In this document: in pieces, positions 16,571 through 24,930 of the stretch
Position numbering within the stretch: position 1 is the first letter of the stretch
Layout: each line of letters opens with the position of its first letter
Source of the DNA: Streptomyces sp. NBC_01497
GTDB lineage: Bacteria > Actinomycetota > Actinomycetes > Streptomycetales > Streptomycetaceae
Assembly: GCF_036250695.1 (NCBI RefSeq)
Contig: NZ_CP109427.1
Coordinates: 2,976,001 to 3,040,000, forward strand
DNA length: 64,000 bases
Reading direction: 5' to 3'
Notes under the pieces: model-generated
Seen by the model: only the letters and a program-made list of their open reading frames with translations
Database searches by the model: none
Told to the model about the DNA's origin: nothing
Position numbers and translations under genes: made by a program

Positions 16571-17512
16571 TCAGGAAGCGGACAGGCTCCGGCTGGTCGA
16601 CGTGCGGGCCGTGGCGCCCGCGCGGATGCGCTGGCCGAGGAAGAGGGCCGCGCGGTCCAGTGCCTCCTCGGCTTCGTCCAGGACACCGGCGAACGCCTGG
16701 AACACGTGCGGCACATCGGCGGTGACGTCCAGGATGACGTCCACCCCGGCCGCTCGCGCCCGTGCGGCGAGGCGCGTGGAGTCGTCCAGCAGGATCTCGT
16801 TGGTGCCCACCTGGATCAGCATCGGGGGGAAGCCGGTCAGGTCGGCGAGGACGGCGGGGCTGAGCAGGGGCTGACGGGGGTTCTGCCCCGCGAGGTACAT
16901 GGCTCCGGTCTGTTCCATGGACCTGCGGGTGAAGACCGGGTCGACGCCTTCCTTGGTCTCCATGGACTCACCCGTGCGGGTGGCGTCGACGCCCGCGGAG
17001 AACGTCAGGAGGGCGGCGGGCAGCGGGAGACCCGCGTCCCGGGCGGCCAGGCAGGTAGTGACGGCGAGGCCGCCACCGGCCGAGTCCCCGGCGAACGCGA
17101 TGGCCGAGGGGTCCTGACCGCTGTCGAGGAGGGCGCGGTAGGCGCTGAGCGTGTCGTCGATCGCGGCCGGGAACGGGTGTTCCGGCGCGAGCCGGTAGTC
17201 GACCGAGTACGCCTCGAACCCGGTCCTGACGACGAGTTGTCCCGTCAGCGACAGCGCGGACCGGGGGGAGCCGTACACCCAGCCGCCGCCGTGGAAGTAC
17301 AGGATCGTCCCGGCACGCGGCCCGTCGTCCGGCTCGACGCGCAGGGCCGGCCGGCCGCCGAGGGACGTCGGCGCGGTGCGGATGCCGTCCGGCACGTGCA
17401 TCCGGGCCATCAGCATCTCGAATCCGGCTCGGATCTCCTCGACCGGGAGGGGGCCTTCGGGTTCCGGCTGCCGCAGCATCGCATTGACCTGGGCGCGCTG
17501 TCGCTTGCTCAT
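16571..17512 (-). CDS. Alpha/beta-hydrolase, HSL-type esterase
   Basis: A 313-residue hormone-sensitive-lipase-family esterase. The oxyanion motif HGGGW, the nucleophile motif GDSAGGGLA and a C-terminal His (DVPHVFQAF) are visible. The acid is probably in VGTNEILLDDS. Substrate is likely a short-chain ester, but nothing in the context names it. ATG 17512 is preferred because GGGAG lies 9 bases before it. It is divergent from a MarR gene and shares with it two repeated operator-like elements, so it is probably the MarR target. Confidence 0.9.
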   Translation of the reverse strand: MSKRQRAQVNAMLRQPEPEGPLPVEEIRAGFEMLMARMHVPDGIRTAPTSLGGRPALRVEPDDGPRAGTILYFHGGGWVYGSPRSALSLTGQLVVRTGFEAYSVDYRLAPEHPFPAAIDDTLSAYRALLDSGQDPSAIAFAGDSAGGGLAVTTCLAARDAGLPLPAALLTFSAGVDATRTGESMETKEGVDPVFTRRSMEQTGAMYLAGQNPRQPLLSPAVLADLTGFPPMLIQVGTNEILLDDSTRLAARARAAGVDVILDVTADVPHVFQAFAGVLDEAEEALDRAALFLGQRIRAGATARTSTSRSLSAS

Positions 17513-17544
17513 GTTCTTTCTCCCGTCACAGGTGCATTCCACGG

Positions 17545-17562
17545 AACTATATGCCGTGGCAT
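17545..17562. promoter_or_regulatory. MarR operator-like repeat 1
   Basis: AACTATATGCCGTGGCAT contains the palindrome ATGCCGTGGCAT. A nearly identical copy lies 26 bases downstream at the marR start. Both are in the short esterase/marR intergenic region. Confidence 0.65.
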
Positions 17563-17570
17563 CTAACGTA

Positions 17571-17588
17571 AACTATATGCCGTGACAT
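17571..17588. promoter_or_regulatory. MarR operator-like repeat 2, overlapping the marR start codon
   Basis: AACTATATGCCGTGACAT repeats the first element with one change (GG to GA in its right half). It covers the GTG start at 17582, so binding here would occlude the start of the regulator gene itself. Confidence 0.6.
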
Positions 17589-18061
17589 CCACAACGAGCG
17601 GTGCGACGGCGGCCGACCTCCCGGGCTTCTTCGCCGACCTGGTCCGATGCGAGACGCGGCTGTACAACGCCCTCAACGACCGTCTCCGTGAGCGGCACAA
17701 GATCGTCACCTCGCAGTTCGAGGCGCTGCGCTACCTGCGCGACCACCCCGAGGCCCGGGTGGCGGACCTCGCCGCCGAATTCGCCATCGGCATCGGGGCG
17801 ACCAGCAAGACCATCGACCGTCTGGAGAAGCAGGGATGGGCCGTCCGGCTGCCGAACCCGTCCGATCGCCGGTCCTCGCTGCTGGCCCTGACCGACGACG
17901 GCTCACGACTGGTCGACGCGGCGGAGAAGACCTTCGCCGCGGCACTGGCCGAGCTGATCGGTGGCTCTCTCGACGGCGCCTCGGCGGCAGCCACCGCACA
18001 GGCCCTCGCGGAGTTGCGCTCCGCGCTGGAACGTCACCAGATCGGCACGCCCACGGGCTGA
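17582..18061 (+). CDS. MarR-family transcriptional regulator
   Basis: A 159-residue winged-helix regulator. The core is VTSQFEALRYLRDHPEARVADLAAEFAIG, IGATSKTIDRLEKQGW and the wing NPSDRRSSLLALTDDG. N- and C-terminal helices for dimerisation are present. GTG 17582 has no ribosome binding site; ACTATAT precedes it directly. The mRNA may be leaderless, or the start lies elsewhere. Binding to the repeats at 17545 and 17571 would give autoregulation and control of the esterase gene. Confidence 0.9.
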   Translation: MTSTTSGATAADLPGFFADLVRCETRLYNALNDRLRERHKIVTSQFEALRYLRDHPEARVADLAAEFAIGIGATSKTIDRLEKQGWAVRLPNPSDRRSSLLALTDDGSRLVDAAEKTFAAALAELIGGSLDGASAAATAQALAELRSALERHQIGTPTG

Positions 18062-18103
18062 CGGGCATCGCCCCGGCGTGCAGGGCGGTCCGGCCGAGGC
18101 CCC

Positions 18104-18192
18104 GTCAGGCCGTCAGGCCGTCAGGCCGTCAGGCCGTCAGGCCGTCAGGCCACGACGCCCCCACGCCGTCACCGCCGTCAGGCCGTCAGGCC
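18104..18192. repeat. Eight-base tandem repeats GTCAGGCC (6 + 2 copies)
   Basis: Six exact copies of GTCAGGCC run from 18104 to 18151, and two more from 18177 to 18192. They fill the space between the convergent marR and LysR genes (18062-18201), which holds nothing else I recognise. The copy number may vary between strains. Confidence 0.9.
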
Positions 18193-18201
18193 GTGGGCCC
18201 G

Positions 18202-19194
18202 TCACGCCGTCACCAGACCGCCCCTGCGGGACAGCAGGAAGCGCTTGAAGGCGGTCACCGGGGGCGTGTCGTGGTGGCCCTCCAGCCAGGCCACGCCGAT
18301 CTCGCGGGCCGCGCGCGGCGCGGTGACCGTCAGTTCCACGACCCCCGGGCGTGCGAAAGCCGGTGGGGGCAGCAGCGCCACCCCGAGCCCGGCGGCGACC
18401 AGGCCGCGCAGCGTCTCGGCCTCCTCACCCTCGAAGGCGATCCGCGGCCGGAAGCCCGCCTTCGCGCACAGGTCGTCGGTGATGCGGCGCAACCCGTAGC
18501 CGGGCTCCAGGGTCACGAACGCCTCCTCGGCGGCCTCCGCGAGCCGTACGCGCCGGCGCCGCGCGAGCCGGTGGTCGGCGGGCACGACGAGACGCAGCCG
18601 CTGCTCGTCCAGCCGGTGGGCGACGAGGCCGGGCTCGTCGGGTACCGGCGAGGTGAGGCACAGGTCGAGTTCACCGGCGCGCAGCCGCTCCAGCATCGCC
18701 TCCCCGTACGTCTGCACGAGCTGGAACCTGATCCGCGGATGGTCGGCGCGGAACTCGCGCAGCAGGCCCGGCACGGTCTCGGAGCCCATCGTGTGCAGGA
18801 AGCCGAAGGCGACCTTGCCCGTCGCCGGGTCCGCGTCGGCCCGCAGGGACTCGGCCGCGCGCCCGATGTCGGCGAGCGCGCTCTCCACGGCGCCGAGGAA
18901 CGAGCGGCCCTCGCGCGTGAGCGCCACCGTGCGGCCCTTGCGGTCGAACAGGGCGACGCCGAGGTCCTGCTCCAGACGGACGATGGCGCGGGACAGAGTG
19001 GACTGCGGGACGCCCGTGTCCAGTGCGGCCCTGGTGACATGTTCGTGGCGGGCGACCTGGGCGAAGTAGGCGAGGCGGGGCGCGAGGACGACCGGCCAGT
19101 CCCGCCCGTTCGTGGCCCGGTCCACCCGCCATTCGATGCGGTTCTCGTCACTTCTCGGTCCGTTCCGCGGCTCGGACCTCGGTTCATGCTCCAC
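18202..19194 (-). CDS. LysR-family transcriptional regulator
   Basis: A LysR-type regulator of about 330 residues. The N-terminal winged HTH is FAQVARHEHVTRAALDTGVP then QSTLSRAIVRLEQDLGVALF with FDRKGRTVALTREG. A periplasmic-binding-protein-like effector domain follows (GKVAFGFLHTMGSETVPGLL, GLGVALLPPPAF). I choose GTG 19194 so that the palindrome at 19213-19233 stays upstream. ATG 19221 and 19230 are alternatives inside or beside the palindrome. It is divergent from an MFS exporter gene, the usual arrangement for a LysR and its target. Confidence 0.88.
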   Translation of the reverse strand: MEHEPRSEPRNGPRSDENRIEWRVDRATNGRDWPVVLAPRLAYFAQVARHEHVTRAALDTGVPQSTLSRAIVRLEQDLGVALFDRKGRTVALTREGRSFLGAVESALADIGRAAESLRADADPATGKVAFGFLHTMGSETVPGLLREFRADHPRIRFQLVQTYGEAMLERLRAGELDLCLTSPVPDEPGLVAHRLDEQRLRLVVPADHRLARRRRVRLAEAAEEAFVTLEPGYGLRRITDDLCAKAGFRPRIAFEGEEAETLRGLVAAGLGVALLPPPAFARPGVVELTVTAPRAAREIGVAWLEGHHDTPPVTAFKRFLLSRRGGLVTA

Positions 19195-19212
19195 GGGAAC
19201 GATTGTCCCCGA

Positions 19213-19233
19213 CTGATGCATTGGACGCATCAG
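19213..19233. promoter_or_regulatory. LysR-type operator palindrome
   Basis: CTGATGC-N7-GCATCAG, a perfect 7-bp inverted repeat with a 7-base spacer, containing a T-N11-A core. It lies in the LysR/MFS intergenic region, 23 bases before the MFS start. Confidence 0.65.
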
Positions 19234-19256
19234 GACCGCGTTCGTACGTTCCTTGT

Positions 19257-20516
19257 ATGGCCTCTGTCAGTACCCTGGCGCCGGCGGCGCCCGCACTCCT
19301 GTCCCCCGGACGCCCCGGCTACCGGCGGCTGAGCCTGGCGCTGTTCGTCGCGGGGATCGCGACCTTCGCGCTGCTGTACTCGACGCAGGCCCTGCTGCCC
19401 GCAGTCTCCGACGCGCTGCGGGTCTCCCCCGGCGACGCGAGCTGGACGGTCGCGGCGGCGACCGGCGCGCTGGCCCTGGCCGTGGTGCCGCTGAGCGCAC
19501 TGTCGGAACGCTTCGGCAGGCGCTCGATGATGACCGCGTCGCTGGTGGTGGCGGTGGCCGTCGGACTCGCGGTGCCGTTCGCGCCCAACCTGACGGTCCT
19601 GATCGTGCTGCGGGCCGTGCAGGGCGCGGCGCTCGCGGGGCTGCCGGCATCCGCGATGGCGTTCCTCGCGGAGGAGGTCGAGGCGGGCGCGCTGGTCTCA
19701 GCGATCGGCCTGTTCGTCGCCGGCAACAGCATCGGCGGCATGAGCGGCCGGATCTTCACCGGCTGGATAGCGCAGGCCTGGGGGTGGCGCGTGGCGCTCG
19801 GGGCGGTGGGACTCCTCGCGGTGGCGTGCGCGGTGATCTTCCGGATCATGGTGCCGAAGGCGCGTAACTTCACGCCACGGCCGCTGTCACTCGCCGGTTT
19901 CGGACGGACGGTCGGCAGGCACCTCGCCAATCCGCTGCTGCTGCGCCTGTACGGGATCGGCGCGCTGTTCATGGTGGTCTTCGGCGGGGTCTACACGGTG
20001 ATCGGATACCGGCTGACGGGCGCGCCGTTCAGCCTGCCGCAGGGCATCGTCGGGTCCGTCTTCGTGGTGTACCTCGTCGGTACGTTCGCCTCGGCGTCCT
20101 CGGGCCGGGTCGTCGCGCTCCTCGGCCGGCGCGGGGCCCTGTACGCGGCTCTCGTCACCACGTCGGCGGGGCTGCTGGTGACGCTGATGAACTCGCTGGC
20201 CGCCGTCATCGTGGGGCTCGTACTGATCACGGCGGGGTTCTTCACGGGGCACGCGGTGGCGTCGTCGTCGGTCAGCCGTACGGTGACGCAGGCACGCGCG
20301 CAGGCCTCGGCGCTCTACCAGGCCGCCTACTACCTGGGCAGCAGCGCGGGCGGGGCGATCGGCGCGGCGGCCTTCCACTCGGCGGGGTGGGCCGCGACCG
20401 TCGGGATGGGCCTGGTCGCGATGGCGGGCGTGGCGGGGCTGACGCTGTACGGCACGGTCGCCGCCCGGCGGATCACGCGGCGCTCGCGCGAGCCGGGACA
20501 CGCCCCGGCGCTCTGA
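19257..20516 (+). CDS. MFS transporter, YnfM-like
   Basis: A 419-residue major facilitator with about 12 hydrophobic segments. It has the loop 2-3 signature (SERFGRRSMM) and YSTQALLPAVSD near TM1, typical of the YnfM/arabinose-exporter-like group. The first 17 residues are a Pro/Ala-rich cytoplasmic arm. Export of a small organic solute or drug is likely but not specified. ATG 19257 was chosen because TM1 follows closely. The end of the frame (residues 410-419) lies in a 33-bp sequence duplicated just downstream. Confidence 0.88.
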   Translation: MASVSTLAPAAPALLSPGRPGYRRLSLALFVAGIATFALLYSTQALLPAVSDALRVSPGDASWTVAAATGALALAVVPLSALSERFGRRSMMTASLVVAVAVGLAVPFAPNLTVLIVLRAVQGAALAGLPASAMAFLAEEVEAGALVSAIGLFVAGNSIGGMSGRIFTGWIAQAWGWRVALGAVGLLAVACAVIFRIMVPKARNFTPRPLSLAGFGRTVGRHLANPLLLRLYGIGALFMVVFGGVYTVIGYRLTGAPFSLPQGIVGSVFVVYLVGTFASASSGRVVALLGRRGALYAALVTTSAGLLVTLMNSLAAVIVGLVLITAGFFTGHAVASSSVSRTVTQARAQASALYQAAYYLGSSAGGAIGAAAFHSAGWAATVGMGLVAMAGVAGLTLYGTVAARRITRRSREPGHAPAL

Positions 20517-20553
20517 GGACGCGAGCCGGGACACGTCCCGGCGCTCTGAGGAA
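20488..20553. repeat. Tandem 33-bp duplication spanning the MFS stop codon
   Basis: The 33-base unit 20488-20520 (starting GCGAGCCGGGACACG and containing the MFS TGA) is repeated at 20521-20553 with about two changes. The second copy is non-coding. Confidence 0.85.
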
Positions 20554-20689
20554 GGGCAGGCGCAGGACACCGGTGCGCGGGCCGGTCGCCGGGGGCGATT
20601 TCCGCGAGAAGCCGCGCCTGTCAGTGGGCTGCGGTAGCTTCCGGAGGAGGGGCTCCCGAACGGGCGCCAGGGGGCTACTGGGGTGAGCG

Positions 20690-21676
20690 ATGTCTGAGAC
20701 GGCGACGACGCAGGATCTCGATTCCCGGCTGGAGCAGCACCGCAGGGAGCTGACCGGTTACTGCTACCGGATGCTCGGCTCGCTGTTCGAGGCCGAGGAC
20801 GCGGTGCAGGACACGATGGTGCGGGCCTGGCGCGCCATGGACAAGTTCGAGGGCCGTTCCTCCCTGCGGTCCTGGCTGTACCGCATCGCGACGAACGTGT
20901 GCCTCGACATGCTCAGCGCCGGCAACCGCAGGGCCCGCCCGATGGATCTCACGGGACCGACACCGGTGGCTCAGGCGCAGCTCACGGCGCGTCCCGAGCT
21001 GACGTGGCTGGAGCCCGCCCCGGACGGCCGGGTCCTGCCGTCGGTGGCCGACCCGGCCGAGGCGGCCGTGGAGCGCGAGAGCATCCGGCTCGCGTTCATG
21101 GCGGCGCTCCAGCACCTGCCGCCGAAACAGCGCGCGGTGCTGATCCTGCGCGAGGTGCTGGCCTGGAAGGCGAGCGAGGTCGCGGAGCTGCTGGAGACGA
21201 GCGTCGCCTCCGTGAACAGCGCGCTCCAGCGCGCGCGGGCGACGCTCGCGGAGGCCGCGCCCGCCGAGACGGACACGGCGGACGAACTGGACGAGGAGCA
21301 GCGGGAACTGCTCGACCGGTACGTGGCCGCCTTCGAGGGCTACGACATGAAGGCGCTGACCGCGCTGCTGCACGAGGACGCGACGCTGTCCATGCCCCCG
21401 TACGACCTGTGGCTGCGGGGCCACGAGAACATCGTGGGCTGGATGGAGGGTGTGGGCTCGGTCTGCCGGGGCTCGCGCCTGGTGCCCGTGGTGGCGAACG
21501 GGACGCCCGCGTTCGCGCACTACCACCCCGCGGAAGACGGCGACGGGTTCACGCCATGGGCACTGATGATCATGGAGATCGAGGACGGGAAGATCCTGGG
21601 GATCAATTCGTTCCTCGACACGCCGCGGTGGTTCCGGCTGTTCGAGCTCCCGATGCGGCTGCCCGCAGGAAGCTGA
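20690..21676 (+). CDS. ECF sigma factor with C-terminal SnoaL-like domain
   Basis: A 328-residue sigma-70 factor. Sigma-2 is near residues 15-85 (GYCYRMLGSLFEAEDAVQDT, LRSWLYRIATNVCLD) and sigma-4 near 135-190 (LQHLPPKQRAVLILREVLAW, SEVAELLETSVASVNSALQRAR). A SnoaL/NTF2-like domain follows (about 200-325, YVAAFEGYDMKALTALLHED). This is the ECF group with a fused NTF2-like domain (TIGR02960-like), which usually lacks a classical anti-sigma and in which the extra domain governs activity. No partner gene is adjacent, in line with that. Confidence 0.9.
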   Translation: MSETATTQDLDSRLEQHRRELTGYCYRMLGSLFEAEDAVQDTMVRAWRAMDKFEGRSSLRSWLYRIATNVCLDMLSAGNRRARPMDLTGPTPVAQAQLTARPELTWLEPAPDGRVLPSVADPAEAAVERESIRLAFMAALQHLPPKQRAVLILREVLAWKASEVAELLETSVASVNSALQRARATLAEAAPAETDTADELDEEQRELLDRYVAAFEGYDMKALTALLHEDATLSMPPYDLWLRGHENIVGWMEGVGSVCRGSRLVPVVANGTPAFAHYHPAEDGDGFTPWALMIMEIEDGKILGINSFLDTPRWFRLFELPMRLPAGS

Positions 21677-21802
21677 GCACCGGACCCGGACCCGGCCGGC
21701 CTGAAATGGACACCGGCCGGGGGGTCGCGTACCGGCCGAGGGTGCTGCCCACCGGCGGACGGAGTCGCCTACGTGCCGAGGCAGTTGACCACCCGCCGAC
21801 TC

Positions 21803-21890
21803 AGTCGCGTACGGGCCGGCGGAGTTGACCACCACCGGCCGACGGAGTTGACCACCGGCGGACGCAGTCGCGTACGGGCCGGCGGAGTTG
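21803..21890. repeat. Pair of 25-bp direct repeats in spacer DNA
   Basis: A 25-base unit starting AGTCGCGTACGGGCCGGCGG occurs at 21803-21827 and again at 21866-21890. Looser related copies (GGAGTTGACCACC, CCGGCGGACG) fill 21740-21890, between convergent sigma and P450 genes. Confidence 0.75.
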
Positions 21891-21899
21891 CGTACCGTT

Positions 21900-21943
21900 C
21901 GCCCGACCCGACCCGACCGCAGGACCGGCGGCCGGGTCGGGCG
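21900..21943. terminator. Hairpin between convergent sigma factor and P450 genes
   Basis: CGCCCGACCCG pairs with CGGGTCGGGCG, 11 bp, loop 22 bases. It lies 27 bases beyond the P450 stop and could serve both convergent genes. Confidence 0.5.
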
Positions 21944-21969
21944 GAGCGGGGTACTCGCCCTCGGCCGTG

Positions 21970-23241
21970 TCAGGCAGTGGCCGGGGCAGGCGCGCGGTGC
22001 AGGTGGACGGGGAGTTCGCGGTGCCCGTTGGAGATGAAGGACTCCTGCGGCTTCAGCTCGGCCGCCGGCAGCGCGAGTTCCATGTCGGGAAAACGTTCGA
22101 AGAGGGCGGGCAGCGCGATGCGCCCCTCCAGCCGGGCCAGTTCGGCCCCCAGGCAGAAGTGCGTGCCGTAGCCGAAGGCCAGGTGCTCCCTGCGGGTCTC
22201 CCGGGTGATGTCGAACCGCTCGGGGTGCTCGCCGTGGACGGCCGGGTCGCGGTTGATGCCGGCGTAGTTGATGACGATGGGGTCGCCCTGTCGGAAGGTC
22301 AGGCCGCTCTCCTCGTCCTCGACGTCCTCGACGGCGAAGCGCATCAGCATGCTCGCCAGGGGTGCCTCGTGGCGCACGATCTCCTCCACGGCGTCCCCCC
22401 ACGAGGCCGTGCCCGCCCTGAGGAGGGCGAGCTGGTCGGGGTGGCCGAGCAGGTCGGCGACGGCGTGGTCGAAGAGGTTGACCGTCGTCTCGTGGCCGGC
22501 GCCGATCAGCAGGACGAGGCTGTCGAGGAGTTCCTGCTGGCTCAGGCCGGTGCCGGTCTCGTCGTCGCGGGCCTCGATCAGCTCGCTGGTGACGTCGTCG
22601 CCCGGGTTCTCGCGCTTGGCGTCGACCAGCGCCGTCAGGGCCGCGTACACGGCCATGGCGTTGGCCCCCGCCTCCTCGGCCGGGACATCGGTGGCGAACA
22701 GGCCGCCCACGGTGGTGCGGAAGGTCTCGTGCATCTCCTCGGGCACGCCGAGGAGCATGTTGACCACGCGCAGAGGCAGCAGCCAGGCGAACCGGGCCCG
22801 CAGGTCCACGGGGCCCTCGTGCGGGGTGTCGAGGTCGTCGATCAGTTCCTTGACGATGGCCTCGATGGCCGGCTGCAGCGCCCGTACCCGCCGGGCGGTG
22901 AAGGCGGGGCCTATGAGCCTGCGGAGCCGGGTGTGCTCGGACCCGTAGGCGCTGAGGGCGTTGCGCACGTCGACCCAGATCCGCAGCGGCCAGTCCTCGG
23001 CGACCTCTCCGCGTATGTACGCGGGCCAGTGCTGGTGCGCGTCCTTCGACACCCGGGGGTCGGTCAGCAGCCGCTTGGCGAGCGCCGCGTCCACGACGGA
23101 CCAGGCGGTGATCCCGCCGGGCAGCTCTACCTGGACGGCCGGGCCGCCGGCTCGGATCCGGGTGCTTTCGGCATGAATGTCGTGCGCTGCGGGATCGATG
23201 CGGAACGGGCAGCCTGAGACGGTGGCCGGCTGGGTGTCCAT
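21970..23241 (-). CDS. Cytochrome P450, CYP154-like
   Basis: A 423-residue bacterial P450. The I-helix oxygen motif is LLIGAGHETTVN, the K-helix EXXR is EIVR in VEEIVRHEAP, and the heme loop is FGYGTHFCLGAELARLE with ligand C363. The N-terminal WPAYIRGEVAEDWPL and C-terminal FISNGHRELPV resemble CYP154 enzymes. Those are usually paired with CYP157 and follow conservons, as here. ATG 23241 lies 115 bases inside the end of the preceding P450 frame. The redox partner and substrate are unknown. Confidence 0.9.
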   Translation of the reverse strand: MDTQPATVSGCPFRIDPAAHDIHAESTRIRAGGPAVQVELPGGITAWSVVDAALAKRLLTDPRVSKDAHQHWPAYIRGEVAEDWPLRIWVDVRNALSAYGSEHTRLRRLIGPAFTARRVRALQPAIEAIVKELIDDLDTPHEGPVDLRARFAWLLPLRVVNMLLGVPEEMHETFRTTVGGLFATDVPAEEAGANAMAVYAALTALVDAKRENPGDDVTSELIEARDDETGTGLSQQELLDSLVLLIGAGHETTVNLFDHAVADLLGHPDQLALLRAGTASWGDAVEEIVRHEAPLASMLMRFAVEDVEDEESGLTFRQGDPIVINYAGINRDPAVHGEHPERFDITRETRREHLAFGYGTHFCLGAELARLEGRIALPALFERFPDMELALPAAELKPQESFISNGHRELPVHLHRAPAPATA

Positions 23242-24536
23242 GACGTCGCTCCTTGGTGTGGTGGTGCGGACGGGTCGGCGTGCGGGTTGACCACGGGGAG
23301 CGCGGTCCATCCCGAGTGGAAGGTGCCGGGCCTGCGGACGAGGTCCGCGCGGTCGACGGCGAGGCTCAGGTCGGGGAGCCGGTCGAGGATGCGCTCGACG
23401 GCGGTCTCGGTGATCACCCTCGCCAGGTCGACCGCGGGGCAGGCGTGCGCGCCGGCGCTGAAGGCGAGATGGGCGCGGTTGCCCGCGCGCCGGAAACGGG
23501 CGAGCGCCGGGTCGCTGTTGGCCGCGGCGAAGCTGACCAGGACGGGCACGCCGGGTTCGAGGCGCACGCCCTCGTACGTCTCGGGCACGCGCGCGTACAC
23601 CGGCGAGTAGTTGGCGATCGGCGGGTCCTCCCAGAGAACCTGGTCCATGGCCTCGGCCACCGAGTGCACGCCCTCGTAGACGCTGCCGCTGAACGCCGGG
23701 TCGTCGATCATCAGCAGCAGCGCGTTGGCGATCAGGTTGGAGCTCGGGGTGGAGCCGGCGCCCGCGACGAGCATGATCTGCTGGATCATCTCCGTGTCGG
23801 TCAGCCGGGCGGGGTGGGCGAGCAGCCAGGACGTCGCGTCGCCGCTCGGCTCCGCGCGGCGCAGGGTGATCAGTTCGAGGCAGCAGGAGACGATCTCGCG
23901 GTTGGCGGCGGCGGCGTCCGCTCCCGCGTCGAACAGCTTGCCGATGGCGGTGATGAGGCGCAGTCCCAGGTCGGGCGGGCAGCCGAACATCTCGATGATG
24001 ACCTGGATCGGCAGCGGGTCCGCGAAGGCCGTGACGAGGTCGAACTCCTCGCGTTCGGCGACGGCGTCGATCAGTGTGTCGGCGATCCGCACCACGGCGC
24101 CCTCCAGCGCGTGGCTGTCGACCAGTTCGACGGTGTCGGTGATGGTCTTGCGCAGCCGGGTGTGCGGCGCGCCGTCCAGCCACAGGGCGTTGTCGCGGGG
24201 CTGCATCATCGACACGGCCGGGGTGCCCTCGGGGATCTGCCCCGAGGACAGCGCCACCCAGTGGTTCGGGTCCTTGGCGAACAGGTCGGGGGTGTGCCGC
24301 AACAGGTGCAGGGCCGCGCGGTAGGTGGTGGTGAGGTAGGCGTACGCGCCGTTGTCGAACTCGACCGGCACGATCGGCCCGCGCGCCCTGAGCTTCGCGT
24401 AGGTGGCCCCCGGGTCCGCGGTGAACTCGGGACCGTGGATCTTCAGGATCTCGCCGAGTTCGCCGTCGGCGGCCTGCGCGGAGAACGGGCATACGGCGGG
24501 GGGCAGTTCAGGGCTCACGGGGTGGTTGCTGGGCAT
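23127..24536 (-). CDS. Cytochrome P450, CYP157-like, without EXXR
   Basis: A 469-residue P450 of the conservon-linked CYP157 type. The I-helix is MLVAGAGSTPSSN. The K-helix reads MDQVLWEDPP, so the invariant EXXR is replaced (Q299-V-L-W302), as known for CYP157 (S. coelicolor CYP157C1 has EQSLW there). The heme loop is FSAGAHACPAVDLAR; C366 is present but the Gly after it is Pro. The last 38 codons overlap the CYP154-like gene in another frame and look non-homologous (Ser/Pro-rich), so the frame may have lost its ancestral stop. Confidence 0.88.
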   Translation of the reverse strand: MPSNHPVSPELPPAVCPFSAQAADGELGEILKIHGPEFTADPGATYAKLRARGPIVPVEFDNGAYAYLTTTYRAALHLLRHTPDLFAKDPNHWVALSSGQIPEGTPAVSMMQPRDNALWLDGAPHTRLRKTITDTVELVDSHALEGAVVRIADTLIDAVAEREEFDLVTAFADPLPIQVIIEMFGCPPDLGLRLITAIGKLFDAGADAAAANREIVSCCLELITLRRAEPSGDATSWLLAHPARLTDTEMIQQIMLVAGAGSTPSSNLIANALLLMIDDPAFSGSVYEGVHSVAEAMDQVLWEDPPIANYSPVYARVPETYEGVRLEPGVPVLVSFAAANSDPALARFRRAGNRAHLAFSAGAHACPAVDLARVITETAVERILDRLPDLSLAVDRADLVRRPGTFHSGWTALPVVNPHADPSAPPHQGATSWTPSRPPSQAARSASIPQRTTFMPKAPGSEPAARPSR

Positions 24537-24930
24537 CGGGCGCGCTCCGGGGAGGGGTTTTGGTCGGTACGCGTGACGCGGGGTGGGGCCGCGACCGCGA
24601 GCACCGCGTGACGGTGCGTCAGTGAGGGCTGGGGAGGTGGGTCACGGCGCGTTGCGGACCGGGCGCACCCGCGTCGGACCGGGGCCGGCACGCGCTCGGG
24701 TCGGCCGCGTGCCGGCCGGCCCCGGGCGGCACGTTCGCGCCGGGCCCGCGCGGCCGTACGGGCCCGGCGCGGCACCGGCTCCGGTGGCGGGGCGGCCGGT
24801 GTGCGCGGTGGACCCGCACATCCGGTGCGCCCGACGTACTCGCCGGAGCCGTGCGGACCAGGAGCCGCACCGGACGCACCGGTGTTCGGGGCGGACCGGG
24901 CCCGGTCCGAAGGCACCGCACGGCGCGGAG
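24537..24930. other. 394-base gap between conservon GTPase and P450 genes
   Basis: No gene is seen. The stretch is extremely GC-rich with several short inverted repeats (for example GTGCGG/CCGCAC at 24851-24870). It may hold an own promoter or an attenuator for the two P450 genes. I cannot name an element. Confidence 0.4.

Noticed and set aside
18104..18192. Tandem GTCAGGCC repeats as a CRISPR array
   Set aside because: Units are directly joined without spacers and there are no cas genes.
20675..22402. Minus-strand open frame of 575 codons opposite the ECF sigma factor
   Set aside because: Arg/Gly-rich translation without motifs, antisense to a clear sigma factor, and it runs through non-coding repeats.
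24851..24870. Hairpin in the gap between cvnD and the P450 genes as a terminator
   Set aside because: The stem is only 6 bp and similar weak inverted repeats occur throughout this GC-rich gap.
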